Assembly: GCA_964200075.2 (NCBI GenBank)
Contig: CAXNAA020000121.1
Coordinates: forward strand, 1-27,287
DNA: 27,287 nucleotides
Direction: 5' to 3'
Source: Sphacelaria rigidula
Taxonomy: Eukaryota > Phaeophyceae > Sphacelariales
A program made the translations under genes and the position numbers. The notes under the pieces are model-generated. The model did not search any database, was not told where the DNA came from, and saw only the letters and a list, made by a program, of their open reading frames with translations. Of this stretch, positions 1-9,910 are shown one piece after another. Each line of letters begins with the position of its first letter. The first letter of the stretch is position 1.

Positions 1-364
1 GTCGGTACTCGTACGTCACCCCGACCCCGGTTCTACGGAGATCCAGCCTTTCTAGGTATCTGAATCATTCGAACAGAGTTTGGTTTCGTCCAGAGGGATT
101 GAACGCCTCCGGAGGCTTGTTTTCCCCCTGGAGGGCCGCGCATCCCTCCGGAGGTATTTTGGGGGTTAGCCAAATGGCCGCGTGTTTAACCAATACCACA
201 CCCGGCTCGCTATGATCGACTACCTCTTGCGCGATGACGAAATACATTCGTGAGACAGCTGTATCACCGCATGCCGCCGCTGCTATGATGTCAATTTGCA
301 CACTACCCGTTGCCGTACATCATGTGTCCACTGCTGTCCACTGGAAACTACCGTAGGTTGCTTG
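1..364. other. Gene-free left edge
   Basis: I see no supported gene here. The stretch contains two short copies of the self-complementary decamer CCTCCGGAGG or close variants (around 107-155). The open frames are short and have no recognisable motif, so I treat them as chance frames. Confidence 0.4.
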
Positions 365-508
365 AGATACCACACCCTCAGGAGCGATTTTCAAAGCTCG
401 ATTACTTTCTCTCGACGAGATGGTTGGAACGCCGCCCAGTTCAGCCCTGGCATCGCTTCAGATGAGGAGTAAGTGAGCTTTGAAAATCTGTCTAGGGGAT
501 GTGGTATC
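365..508. repeat. Small foldback element with ~34-bp inverted repeats
   Basis: The left arm (365-399, beginning GATACCACACCCTCAGG and ending TTTTCAAAGCTC) reappears as its reverse complement at 475-508. About 75 bp separate the arms. Inverted arms around a short non-coding core are typical of MITE-like or foldback elements. The match is imperfect in the middle of the arms, with about 28 of 34 positions agreeing by eye. I see no transposase and no clear target-site duplication, so the class is unassigned. Confidence 0.6.
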
Positions 509-669
509 TTATGCGACCTACAATCGTGAGTGAGGATGTCAGTGTGCCAGTGTACTGCTCGGTCTTGTGCACTGCGGCCATAACAAAACAGCCGTATCGT
601 ATCGAATATCGATACTTGATACATATCGTGTCATATTCGGAATATCGACAAAAATATCGATATCGGCGG

Positions 670-916
670 TTGTGATTCGATTTTCTAAGAATATCTATCG
701 AAGTTTTTTCTCGGTCCGATACGCAACCCTGGCTGAACCCTTCTCGCGATAAAAAATAAACGCAAGCACCGCAGAAGGGACGTGAGGTATTAAAAAAAAA
801 AAAAACTGTGTTGACTTTCCTCCTGTGTAACCCCGGTTGAATCCGCCCAAATATACCGAAAGCTGTAGACCGGTGTCCGGAATAGATGGGACGACAACAC
901 ACACAACGCACAACAT
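670..916 (+). repeat. Degenerate SINE-like repeat, copy 2 (truncated)
   Basis: Positions 743-905 match 7020-7191 along most of their length. Shared blocks include CTCGCGATAAA, GCAAGCACCGCAGAAGG, CTGTGTTGAC and TGTAACCCCGG, and both copies run into a CA-rich end. The upstream piece 672-715 resembles the tRNA-like head of the other copy (CGGTTG, a decayed B box, then a T run), but the part between head and body is shorter, so this copy carries an internal deletion. A 13-nt poly-A (793-805) interrupts the body. It is best read as an old, non-coding, dispersed repeat. Confidence 0.65.
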
Positions 917-2536
917 TTATTTGCTAATGACACAACTTTGAGTAATGAGCGTGAACCAGCCTCCCTGTACAGTGTACAACCGTTGTTGTACCGGCGTTCA
1001 TCAGCATTACCGACTGCCAGTGCGTTGCGAGATGATTCGCTAAATGCATATGCACTCAACGCATTGAGGAGGTTAATTTACAGCAGAAGAGCAGCAATGG
1101 TTCGTCCACCTAGATTCTTCTTAAGCAAGCCGCCGGGGCAATGTGGGTGTAAGGCATGCATGAAATTCTACGTGGGCACCGGCTCACGTCTGGACCAACG
1201 GGTCTGAAACATTGGCTACTGAGGAAAAGCAATACGAAAAATGAAAAATATTGAAGTCAGCAGGCACGTTCATCGGTCCATTCCGTTCACCAAAACGAAC
1301 CTTGTGTGCTTTGCCACGTGAAGTTCGTTCCCGTTTAGTGAGAGGTCAGACCCTTTCAACTCAGCTTCTCCTGAGTTCGCCCCACAGTTGCACATTGCGT
1401 GTTGTGGTGCAAGCGATTGGCCAAGCTAATCACCATACTGTGTACCGTTTCAACTTTTCGCTGCGTTCGTAGAGCGGGCACCCGCCGCACAGGATAAATC
1501 GTACAGTGCAGTGCACCACCAGTGCCCGTGTCACTCCGGTGTAAAAAATGTCGTTGCGAATTACCTTCGTGGGCGTGGTGCGCTTCACCGATCGGGTGAT
1601 GGTGGCGGGATACTCTCCAAGCGAGGCGGGCGATGCACTAATCATCAAAGAGGTGAGATCGCAATAAAGCACAACTCAACGACCCAAGAGGGTGCTGGGG
1701 GCGGGAATTACGGATCGCTGATTGTTCCCTACTTTTTACGCGGGGTTGATGCCGACGGTATGGAGCATCCAGGGATCACAAGCATCGATCCGCCCTCTAT
1801 GCTCCCGCCCTGGTGAAGTCGACCTACGTTGCAAGGGATTGCACTGTTACCTACGTTTTTGAGGCGTACAGTAGTGTACGCATCAGTTTGCTGTTGCATT
1901 GTCCTTCCTGCAGTTTTTGGGTACTGGTCGCAGAAGCTGATGTATGCATCAATTTTTCGTCGTCGACAATTCGTTCACCCAACATACAGTCGGAACGCTC
2001 CGCATTTTTTACGAACATTACAGCAGCATTACAAAACAGAGGTAGTCGCCCAAGCCCTAGGGCAGCGTGCGGCTTGGGATTCAGAAGCCGTGCAATAATG
2101 TTGGTGGTATTACAATGTAATTCACCATGTTTGCATGCCAAGAAGTACGGCGTGAGTTTGTGCCACAGCTGCCCGTAGCACATGCCGCCAACTGTTTTTT
2201 ACGCGATACCACGGTGAACTTTCTGCAGCGTGCAACGAAATGCCTCACACCGTTGCGACGGCGGAATCATTTTTGCCACCAATAAATCGCTACATTTGCT
2301 CTTGCCCGTCTAGTCGAGGTTTTTACAATCGAACGTGAAACTCTGATGCGTGCGCATGCCTGTTTCTTTCTTGCATGTATGAAGCACAATGCAGTGGTAC
2401 AACAACTACAGTAGTTTCTTCGCCGACACAGCTGGGTCAAAGGCTTTACAGCTTACATATGTACACAGGGGCCGTGTGTACCGACATGGGGTACAGGCCC
2501 GGTCCGCTTTTTCAAACGGCCTACAAGTACTTGATC
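917..2536. other. Gene-free stretch, no recognised features
   Basis: Several open frames of 70-120 codons overlap on both strands here. None shows a recognisable domain, conserved motif or splice-compatible partner. They are consistent with chance frames in a sequence of near-even base composition. I found no RNA gene or transposon signature. Confidence 0.35.
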
Positions 2537-2815
2537 CTTTGACCTCCACGGTAGGTCATCTTGGATCCACAGTCATGATCGAAGTGAAAACAATTCCAAT
2601 TCGACAGATAACCTCTCCTGGCTGTGAAAGGGCCAACCCTTGACTCTTTGGTCGCCACGGTGGGCCATCGTAGCTCTTGGACTTGTATGTTATGCGAGGA
2701 ATTGATACTGTTTCAACCGATAACCCACCCTTCGGCCGCCAGCGTGGACCATCCTCGTCTCAAGTGCATTTTTCAAGTGAAAATGATGGCAATTCAACAG
2801 AAGATCCCCTTGTGC
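2537..2815 (+). repeat. Three-unit degenerate tandem repeat (84-108 bp units)
   Basis: Units start near 2537, 2645 and 2729. Each begins with a version of CTTTGGTCGCCACGGTGGGC followed by CATC, and has a later block resembling CAATTCaACAGAtaACCC. Unit 1 is about 24 bp longer than unit 3. The units are diverged, so this is an old tandem array. Open frames cross it but show no protein signal. Confidence 0.55.
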
Positions 2816-4020
2816 GGTCGAGGTATTACCGTTTCCTGCGACTCTCGGGCGGGTTTTCTCGGCTCCTAAAATGGAACGATCTTTATTTTTGTCAAATGCC
2901 TAGGCTAGACTGTACCCGAACCCCAATTCAGCGAATAGTAAGAATCCGTGGTCATGGGGGGTATAAGGGATCCCGTTGGCAAAGCGTGTGATGGTGGAGC
3001 TTAAACCTTAGACAGCGAGCGTCGGCTCGGAACGTATCACAAGCTGACAGTCCAGAGACATCCGGGATCTTCCAGGGGGCGGGGGGGGGGGGTAGTTTTT
3101 TGACAGGGGGGTGAAGGCCTGTTCGAACAACAGCTGAAAAGCTCACCAAGTTGACCGCATGTGTTTGAAAATTTTCCACGGAAAATTATAAGCCAGTAAC
3201 GAAGCTCGAGAGGAGCGGAGGGTCCACTCTGACCAATCACGGCTGTCAGAATGGCTGCCTTGTTTCCCTACGAGATTAATTAACCACTTGATGGGCATGG
3301 AACTTTCTCGTAACTTCACGATTTCGAATAGCTCTAACTCTAACCCTAAGGCGGGGTCTTATTAGAAGTGATTATCACTTTTCAAAAAAAATATTTTGGA
3401 GAAGTGATTGCCCCCACAACGACCAGTGCTGCATCTTATCGACAAGCAGTTTTGTTCAGATCAAAGCCCAGATCTGCGCACAGGTAAAAAATGCGGCGGT
3501 TCTGGAAGTGGCCGCAATCTTTCTGTACTGCTGGGGACAAGACGCAAAGAGGTGGTACAGCGCCGACACACCTAGCCACTAAAACCGACGGATAGACATT
3601 CACCACTTACGCGCATTAGCTCAAACTCTAGATCTTCACCATCGACACACGACAGCCTTTGTTTGACGGAAATCTGCTCAGTATTAGATGAAAGGCGGCC
3701 ACGTGCGTGTCGAATAGCAACCGAAAACGTGATTATGACTGTTTTGAGCGTGTGTTGTGCGCGTCTCACGCAAATCACCATTTCTCACTGAATTCTAAAC
3801 CGATTTGAGCAAGGTCACGCACAGCGTGCTCAGCTGATGAACAGCAATGAATGGAGCGGTGTGTTTTGGTTTGGAAGGGCAATGTGATCCTCAGGCTCAC
3901 GTTTGGTTGTCTTGAATTGTCTGTCAAGACTTCGGTTATGCCCCTGCCAACGGGATGTTTATGTTCCTGTTCAAGGTGTAACAAAACCACTTTTACAAAA
4001 GTGATTTTTTGGCACTTTTC

Positions 4021-4039
4021 GGGGGGGGGGGGGGGGGGG
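4021..4039 (+). repeat. Poly-G tract (19 nt)
   Basis: An uninterrupted run of 19 G lies inside the mobile element, next to the assembly gap. The matching place in the second flank carries a 12-nt run (4195-4206). Long G runs are hard to sequence and can break contigs. Confidence 0.95.
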
Positions 4040-4110
4040 ATCCCCGCAAACCATCATTGGTCGTTTTTTCCCAAAATGAATTCTTTAAAAATTTTGAAAA
4101 ATTTTTAAAA

Positions 4111-4120
4111 NNNNNNNNNN
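4111..4120. other. Assembly gap (10 N)
   Basis: Ten N bases join two contig ends. Sequence just left of the gap (about 3965-4110) and just right of it (about 4133-4262) is similar in the same order: GTTCCTGTT, GTGTAACAAA, TTTTACAAAAG, a CTTTTCGGGG poly-G run, ATCATNGGTCGTTTTT and a T/A-rich end. The gap size is probably nominal. Confidence 0.98.
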
Positions 4121-4293
4121 CACACGTTATTTTTTTGTTCCTGTTGAATGTGTAACAAACCTAGTTTTACAAAAGGAATTTTTGGGCCCTTTTCGGGGGG
4201 GGGGGGTGGTATCGCAGCAACCAATCATCGGTCGTTTTTCACAAAAGTGATTTCTTGAAAAGTGTTGATAACTTCTGATAAGACCCTGCCTAA

Positions 4294-4870
4294 CGGAGGC
4301 ATACCGAGAACCCTCGGGCAACGAGAGGTGCAAAGAGTCCTAGGCCAAGTGTGCGTTGCGAGACCTCTAATCCGATGTAGACGGAATCGCGTTCCGCGCA
4401 TGCGAGGAGCACAGCCCCCCAAAAGATCCCGATTTCGGTGTCCACACTCAAACCAAGTCGGAAAGTTCCATGCCTACCAAGCGGTAAACTCTACTGCTCC
4501 CTACAGTTGGACTACAGATGGCCTACTGCGCTGTCTGGCTTTGTTTCTCATCTCGTGGAGCTGTAGCGTCGAGCGAAAATCTATGGTTGACAGGATGACT
4601 ACGTGATTTTAGAGTGAAAAAAAGTTCTGAGAAATTCAATGGTTTTGGGCAGGTGAGCAGTGGACCCAGCCCGTCCTGAACGTGTTTTTGTCCAACTCGG
4701 TGCCGACGGCGTCGATATGAGGTTTGCCAACGCACACTGCCTAAGAGAACCTTTTCACCCCCCCCCCCCCCTTGCCCGAGGGTTCTCGTAGGCATTGGAT
4801 CGGGGTTAGGGCTAGTGTTAGTGTTACGATTAGCCTGTTCGAAAGATCAACCATAGATTTTCGCCCACAG
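4294..4870. repeat. Two interleaved inverted-repeat pairs
   Basis: Sequence at about 4296-4321 (core CGAGAACCCTCGGGCAA) returns inverted at 4771-4794. Sequence at about 4560-4591 (core CGAAAATCTATGGTTGA) returns inverted at 4845-4870. The pairs interleave (A, B, A', B') and are not nested. A C14 run (4758-4771) borders the second A arm. Just after it, 4800-4836 holds degenerate GTTAGGG-like units. I see no coding signal. These may be remnants of several overlapping insertions. Confidence 0.5.
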
Positions 4871-5779
4871 CTAAAGGTCGCCTTTTCTCATGGTGGTGAT
4901 GACGATTCAACCATATATAACGTGGGCACAAAAAACGTGCGTTTTAGTCTGCTCGTGCTCTATACCGACGGCCTCACCCCTTTCGTGTTGCCGGCATAGC
5001 TTCACTAGCTTCACACTTTTGTCTGTAGTGTTGTGGAACACTAAGCAGAGACATGAGTAGCGCGCAGTAGACTGTGTTCAGTGGAGAGCCATGGCACGCT
5101 GACTGTATCTTGCTGATGTATTCGAAGACATGAAGCATACATGTGGACTGCACGCAATTGAGAGCAGAGTCAAAGCCGATCAGGGACTCTCCGGACTGCT
5201 TTCTATTTTGATGCCCAACACTCACATATTCGTGAACGGAGGCGTTTTGTGCAGCGAGAAAAGAGCTGGTCTGGCCCCCAAATGTGGCACAGTACATCTT
5301 AGTCCACTGACGGGGGGGTCGCTGTCGAAGGGTGGAATATCTTTATGTTCAGCTGATTTCGGCGGAAAAGCGTGCCCGCTGGGCGAGCGCTTGGAATCGT
5401 GAGCCCGTTTAACATCCGAATATGATGGCCCGACAATGAAACCAATCATTCAACCATAACATTTCGAACCCGACTGGGGAAGACTACTACGAGGCTTCCT
5501 ATCTGAGCGGTTTGGCTGCTGACAGTCCAGGGTTTTCCAAGAGTTTCCGAAGGGAGGAGGTGGGTGTCCTTGTTGACAGGGGAAGGGCTGCGGGCTCCCA
5601 GATCCCAGATGGTCGGAAAACTTCCCGCATCAACTATTTTATGCGTAATTCCAGGAAAATTCTAGGTCGAGTATTAGGCTTGATGAGGAGGGGCGTGACG
5701 ATTCCGATTGTTTTAATTATTGATGGGTGAATAGTCTGTCGTGTCCCTTGCAGATTGACTACGTTGGACTATCGCGCAG
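4871..5779. other. Gene-free stretch, no recognised features
   Basis: Open frames reach about 90 codons but have no recognisable motif, and they overlap on opposite strands. Two T/C-rich stretches before AG dinucleotides could serve as splice acceptors, but I could not connect any pair of open frames into a convincing product. Confidence 0.35.
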
Positions 5780-6462
5780 TCAATCACATGTGTTACCCAA
5801 ACTATTAAGGACGCTCAACCATCGATGCGCACAAGAGGGTAGTACTTTCTCCTCTCCCTTTTCTGTCGAGATGACTGCAGCACACTGCTGTAGGACAGTC
5901 TTTTGCCAAAATAGAAGAAACAAGAATCCATCGGAGTGCCCGCATACAAAAATCATTGCACTTTTGACAGCATCTTCGCTTGTGGAACTCTCCACCGTGG
6001 TTGGATTACCAGCTGTGACAGTTGCCACACTAGCTGGACACTAGACAGGCAGCATGTGCGCTGATCGGCGGCACGTTTGGCTTTGCGCACGAAGTAGCAC
6101 AGTGATGAAGCGATTTTTGGCAACACCGTCGATACGCACGAGTTTCCCGCAGACCAAAATCCGTGCACTAACCCTTCATGCATATCTCGACACGCTGGTG
6201 CACTAGTTCTCGAATCATGTGCAGCTGGGCGGCTGCTGCGCTGGCAAACAACACCGATCTGTTCTGGGATACTCTGTGGATGATGACCATCTATCTATAC
6301 GAACCTCAGTCACATAGCGTGTGTGGGGATGCTTAGTGCGGGAGGTACGGCCATACGTGCGCAGTCGGCGCTGCAAGGCGCCAAAACTTCGGCCACATGT
6401 CATGTGGGGCACAGCCAACAAGCCCATATCGCTGAATCTGGGGTTGCGCGTTGCAGCAGCAC
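5780..6462 (-). repeat. Old dispersed repeat, copy 1 (inverted relative to copy 2)
   Basis: Read on the minus strand, this stretch aligns with 8217-8860 on the plus strand. Shared blocks in order are GCGCAACCCCAGATTCAGC, ACATGACATGTGG, the ATCATCCA block, AACGTGCCGCC and ATGATTTTTGTATGCGGG. The two copies differ by many substitutions and small indels. A minus-strand frame covers the end (MIFVCG near the shared block), but in copy 2 the same frame is interrupted, so a once-coding element that has decayed is possible. I do not recognise the family. Confidence 0.6.
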
Positions 6463-6844
6463 ACAACGCGGCTAGATGAGATTGGGTTTGAAAAAAGTAC
6501 TTCTTAATTTTGGCGGAAGACTGACGACAGGAACCAGAAATGAGAACAGCGAAAATGCTGTGCCCGATTGGATCGTTACTGACGAGTGTATCGTTTTCAT
6601 AACGTCAGTCAACATCAGGAACCTTGGCGAAATTATATATGAAAAAAATGCCCGTGGTGTGTCAGCAAGTCACTGAGAGAGGCATGGCCGCTGCCTACGA
6701 CGCGGCAGTACCGGTGCTCGACGGTACATGCACACGGCGCACGCTGTTTTCAGCACGGCAGTCATGACCATCATGGGTGCTACTTACACTGCGTTCCATG
6801 CAAACGCACGTCTCTCACCGACATCATATAGAGCGCGCCACGGA

Positions 6845-7193
6845 GCCGGTCGCCCCGGTGGCTCAGTTGGTAACCTCAAAACTTCTGACGGTTGGGGGTT
6901 CAATTCTCGGAGCGATCTGGGATTTTTTTCTCACACCATGCCCGACAGTGGAGAGCGACTATGTCGTGGGTACACAAAATTCGACTGAACGGTCGACGAG
7001 GGAAAGGGATTGCTGAACCACTCTCGCGATAAATAATGAAATGCAAGCACCGCAGAAGGAAGTTGGGTATCAAAAACATATAATGAAGAAAAAGCTCCTG
7101 TGTTGACCTTACTCCTGTGTAACCCCGGCTGGTGCGCCCACATATACCGGAAGGTGTAGAATGGCGTCCAGAATAGGTGGGACAAACACACAG

Positions 7194-7198
<5 letters not shown>
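6845..7198 (+). repeat. tRNA-derived SINE-like repeat, copy 1
   Basis: The head has a Pol III A box (TGGCTCAGTTGG, 6859-6870) and B box (GGTTCAATTCT, 6897-6907), followed by a T7 run at 6923-6929. The tRNA fold is degenerate: the D arm and acceptor do not pair well. The anticodon arm could be read as CUG, but this is weak. The tRNA-unrelated body (about 7010-7190) matches the truncated copy at 743-905, and the first 33 bases are identical to the partial copy at the right end of the window. The unit ends in a CA microsatellite, as some SINE tails do. The A and B boxes and the repetition support a SINE; the boundaries are approximate. Confidence 0.75.

Positions 7199-7262
<64 letters not shown>
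7199..7262 (+). repeat. (CA)32 microsatellite
   Basis: A pure run of CA dinucleotides directly follows the SINE-like body. Long open frames across it on the minus strand (runs of Cys-Val) are artefacts of the repeat. Confidence 0.97.
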
Positions 7263-7264
<2 letters not shown>

Positions 7265-7429
7265 GCGAAAAAAAAAAAACGTGGCCCATGTGCAGAGGTT
7301 GGTTTCGATCTATAGGTGATCTGTGGTTATCCTCACGCAATGGGTGTCACGGATGAAACTACTCTGGTCAAAACATTCTGTCAACATAGGTTTATGCACC
7401 ACGAAATATATAGTATGTTGTAACCAGGG

Positions 7430-7815
7430 GTGTTGGTCGCATGCAGAGAGAAGCTGCTCAGCTACAGGTCCAGGTATACCGGCGTTAACGTCAACCGACG
7501 AAACTGTTCGGAAATGAGGTCCGGCACAAACTTGGCAACACCGTGTTTTTTTTCCAAGTAAGAAGTAATACATGCGAAACGACTGCTCAATGGAGCATCA
7601 TCCACTGATTTCTGTGTAATGTGATGTTAAAAAATCCCTCATCGTCTTCATAGTTGAGGCAAAAGGTAGGTAGCCTTAGCCTTGTTACCGCCACAACATG
7701 TCGGAACAAAATCGCCAGGTGACCTAACACGCCTGTAAGGTCAACGCTACGTATGGCTGATCAGCTGCTCTTTATTTGCGATCACCACACTCAGTGGCAA
7801 CACAACGTACAAGCC
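7430..7815. repeat. Diverged inverted pair flanking 7500-7740
   Basis: The minus strand of about 7428-7483 and the plus strand of about 7748-7803 share a block of the form TAGCTGATCAGCTNCTCTTT followed by TGCGAYCAYCAC and CAACA. A third weaker version, GTAGCTGATCAGCTCCTCTT, sits at 8838-8857 inside the old dispersed repeat. Conceptual translations share a QLL..CD.H..WQH-type pattern, so they may derive from one coding element that has decayed. The family is unknown. Confidence 0.4.
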
Positions 7816-8216
7816 GCGCCCCCGACCCCTCATTCATGTGTAGTATTAGTATTCGAACCAAAACAGCCGTATCCGACATGTTTCCAGAGGTCCACCCCGA
7901 GGCTTCATTGGTCGCATCTGGCGCCCAAGTGGTCAGGCCTAGAGTGAACGTGTATGACAAAAGGGATGCTGTACATGGGAACTGAGGAGAACGGTCCTAC
8001 CAGTTTTTCTGCGTCCCGGTTTTGGTTGTCACTTCCACTACAGCAGTATGCATACAGTACAGAAGATCGTTTGGGCACACGGCCACCTTTCGGAACAATA
8101 TCGCCGGCTTATCTTCAACGTTGGCACCCCTGACATTAGACCAGTCTTGCGCCAAAAAAAAAGAAGGAAAAATCGGAACAGAATCCGACATATTTTCGCC
8201 CCAATACGCACCCACA

Positions 8217-8860
8217 CACCGCGCAACCCCAGATTCAGCAAGATGGGGTTGTTGTCTGTAGTCTACATGACATGTGGTCGAAGTTTCAGCACGTAAATGC
8301 ACTGACAGCGCTTGCACGGCCGTGTCTCCTGAAATGAGCACCTCTACAGGCAATACCAAGATAGACTGCCGCGTAGAATGACATCATCCAGAGTGTGCGC
8401 AATACGGATCGATGTGTTCGTTTGCCGGGGCAGGAGCCACCCAGCAGGAAGTGAGCGTATCTGCGTGTCAACATATGCATCCACTGACGTCTCACGCAGT
8501 CTGGGCCGAGGGCACTGCGTTTTGAGGGCGTATCGATGGCATTGTACAAAATCCGTATTTTGCTTCGTGCGTCTAGTGCACCACGTAAAACGTGCCGCCG
8601 CTCCGGGAATATGCTATCTGTGTTGTGGTCTACCTCTGTGCCAAGTTTCAGGCTTGATAGAACAGACACGGCGGAGAAATCCATAAGCAAAATAAACCTT
8701 GATTTGTACTGAAAATACATTACTAAACCCCGTTGAACCGTCGAAAGATACATGAAGTGCGTATGATTTTTGTATGCGGGAATCTTGGCAGTTTACTTGC
8801 TTCTGTTTTTTTGGTGTGAGACTGATACACTCTACGCTGTAGCTGATCAGCTCCTCTTGA
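8217..8860 (+). repeat. Old dispersed repeat, copy 2
   Basis: This is the plus-strand counterpart of the repeat at 5780-6462, with the same order of conserved blocks. Open frames of about 155 codons cross it on both strands (minus 8286-8753, plus 8770-9240). Neither shows a domain I recognise, and the frame that would continue the shared ATGATTTTTGTATGCGGG block stops within 20 codons. I therefore annotate a repeat and not a gene. Confidence 0.6.
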
Positions 8861-9349
8861 GTCTACGGGAAACGCTTCCCCATGACACGATATGCTATGT
8901 ATTTTGCATACCCTGGGCAATGGAATACACAGTCAAAAAGTGCACTGCGTACAGTACCGACTACGGCGCCTATTGCAGCAGACAAAATATTCCATATTGT
9001 ACGCAGTACATTTTAGACAGTGTAATCTTTTGTCCAGGGTGTGGTATTGTGTGGTTCCCAGCCCGTTACTTGTATACATTGATGCCAAGAAAGCCGCCCC
9101 GCCCCTGTGGTAAAGCTGGCATTTCAACGACCACTTCGAACGGATTTTATGGGCTTGAAGTTGGACAGAAACGGCGCTTTTTCACTGAATCTGGTTGTTG
9201 TCGGAATCCCGGGGAGATTTGCATTCAAAAGGCAGCTTGATGAATGTCGACATGCGGTTGAATTGCTATTGAAAATATGATGGAAAAATTGGCAGGTGTG
9301 AACCTGGGGGAAGGAGGGGTGATCACTGCAGACGAACTCGTCTCAAGCA

Positions 9350-9373
9350 GGGGGGGGGGGGGGGGGGGGGGGG
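9350..9373 (+). repeat. Poly-G tract (24 nt)
   Basis: This is the longest homopolymer in the window. G runs of 12-24 nt recur (3081-3092, 4021-4039, 4195-4206, and a C14 at 4758-4771), which is unusual for random sequence. Exact lengths are probably uncertain in the assembly. Confidence 0.95.
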
Positions 9374-9535
9374 TCGAAGGGTATGATGACGAATAAAATG
9401 AACGATTGTTTTTCACAAATTTCTCTCTGATGTTTGATCCGGGGTCGCTCTGTGGTATGTCGCGCTCCAGGGATGGAGTCTTCTGTTGCGAGGGGCTCCA
9501 GATGGGCGCATGTGTGATGCATATATAGAATGGCG

Positions 9536-9614
9536 CCCCGCTGGTCTAGTGGTACATTTGCTGTTACCATTAGAGCAGGGGAAACACGCGTTCGTTTCCC
9601 ACCAGATCCGTGTC
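9536..9614 (+). other. tRNA-like Pol III promoter remnant
   Basis: TGGTCTAGTGG (9542-9552) fits a Pol III A box, and GTTCGTTTCCC (9590-9600) is a diverged B box about 38 bp downstream, a tRNA-like spacing. The 5' bases do not find a matching acceptor strand and the T stem pairs poorly, so this is not a working tRNA. It may be a pseudo-tRNA or the head of another SINE-type repeat. Confidence 0.4.
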
Positions 9615-9832
9615 CTTTGGTTTTTGTCCTCAAGAGTGTCTGACTTCCGTCGGTGAAAGCATGAAAACGTGAGGACCTGACTAGCAAAAAGAGTCTGCGT
9701 GGAGGAGTTTGTTAGGCGCGGGAGTGCTTGTTGTCATGATCCAATCCACGATACTAATATGTGAGGCGCATCGATCCCTCAGGACCACGGATTCATCCCG
9801 AGGAAGAGGACGGGTTAGCGAGAACAAAGAAA

Positions 9833-9910
9833 ATGGGGAAAAGTGTGCTTCAATCAAGATACCATTGTGTAGCTATGATATATGCTGGGAATGTGTGTAC
9901 CGCAAGTTGT
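9833..9910 (+). CDS. Candidate first exon of the R-SNARE (longin N-terminus)
   Basis: A 26-codon exon starts at ATG 9833 and ends at a strong donor (GTAAGT at 9911). It joins in phase 0 to 10298, just after the acceptor CTGCAG. The piece YHCVAMIYAGNVCTASC has the spacing of the first two longin strands (Y..VA....G.VL.E-like). With it the protein reaches about 214 residues, and the longin domain would otherwise lack its N-terminal strands. Sequence similarity is weak, the helix between strand 2 and strand 3 would be short, and a further small exon could lie between 9911 and 10297. Confidence 0.45.

Larger units (their letters stand above)
3350..4290 (+). mobile_element. PIF/Harbinger-like non-autonomous element, copy 1
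   Basis: The ends form ~38-bp terminal inverted repeats. The left end reads GGCGGGGTCTTATTAGAAGT and the reverse complement of the right end reads GGCAGGGTCTTATCAGAAGT. Both ends are flanked by TAA (3347-3349 and 4291-4293), fitting the 3-bp TWA target duplication known for PIF/Harbinger elements. The interior aligns with 18852-19653, for example TGCGGCGGT, the GCGCATTAGCT block and CACTGAATTCT against CTCTGAATTCT. No transposase is encoded. The element spans a 10-N gap at 4111-4120 whose flanks look like the same sequence twice, so the true length is probably near 780 bp. The superfamily call is inferred from the TSD and termini only. Confidence 0.75.

Noticed and set aside
6845-6920. Functional tRNA gene
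   Set aside because: The A and B boxes are present, but the D, T and acceptor stems do not pair, and the head is repeated exactly elsewhere. A SINE head explains it better.
6900-7340. 146-codon minus-strand frame with long Cys-Val runs
   Set aside because: It is produced by the CA microsatellite and the SINE-like repeat, not by a gene.
8770-9240. 156-codon plus-strand frame rich in aromatic residues and Cys
   Set aside because: It begins inside the old dispersed repeat, and its frame is not kept in the other copy. No family is recognised.
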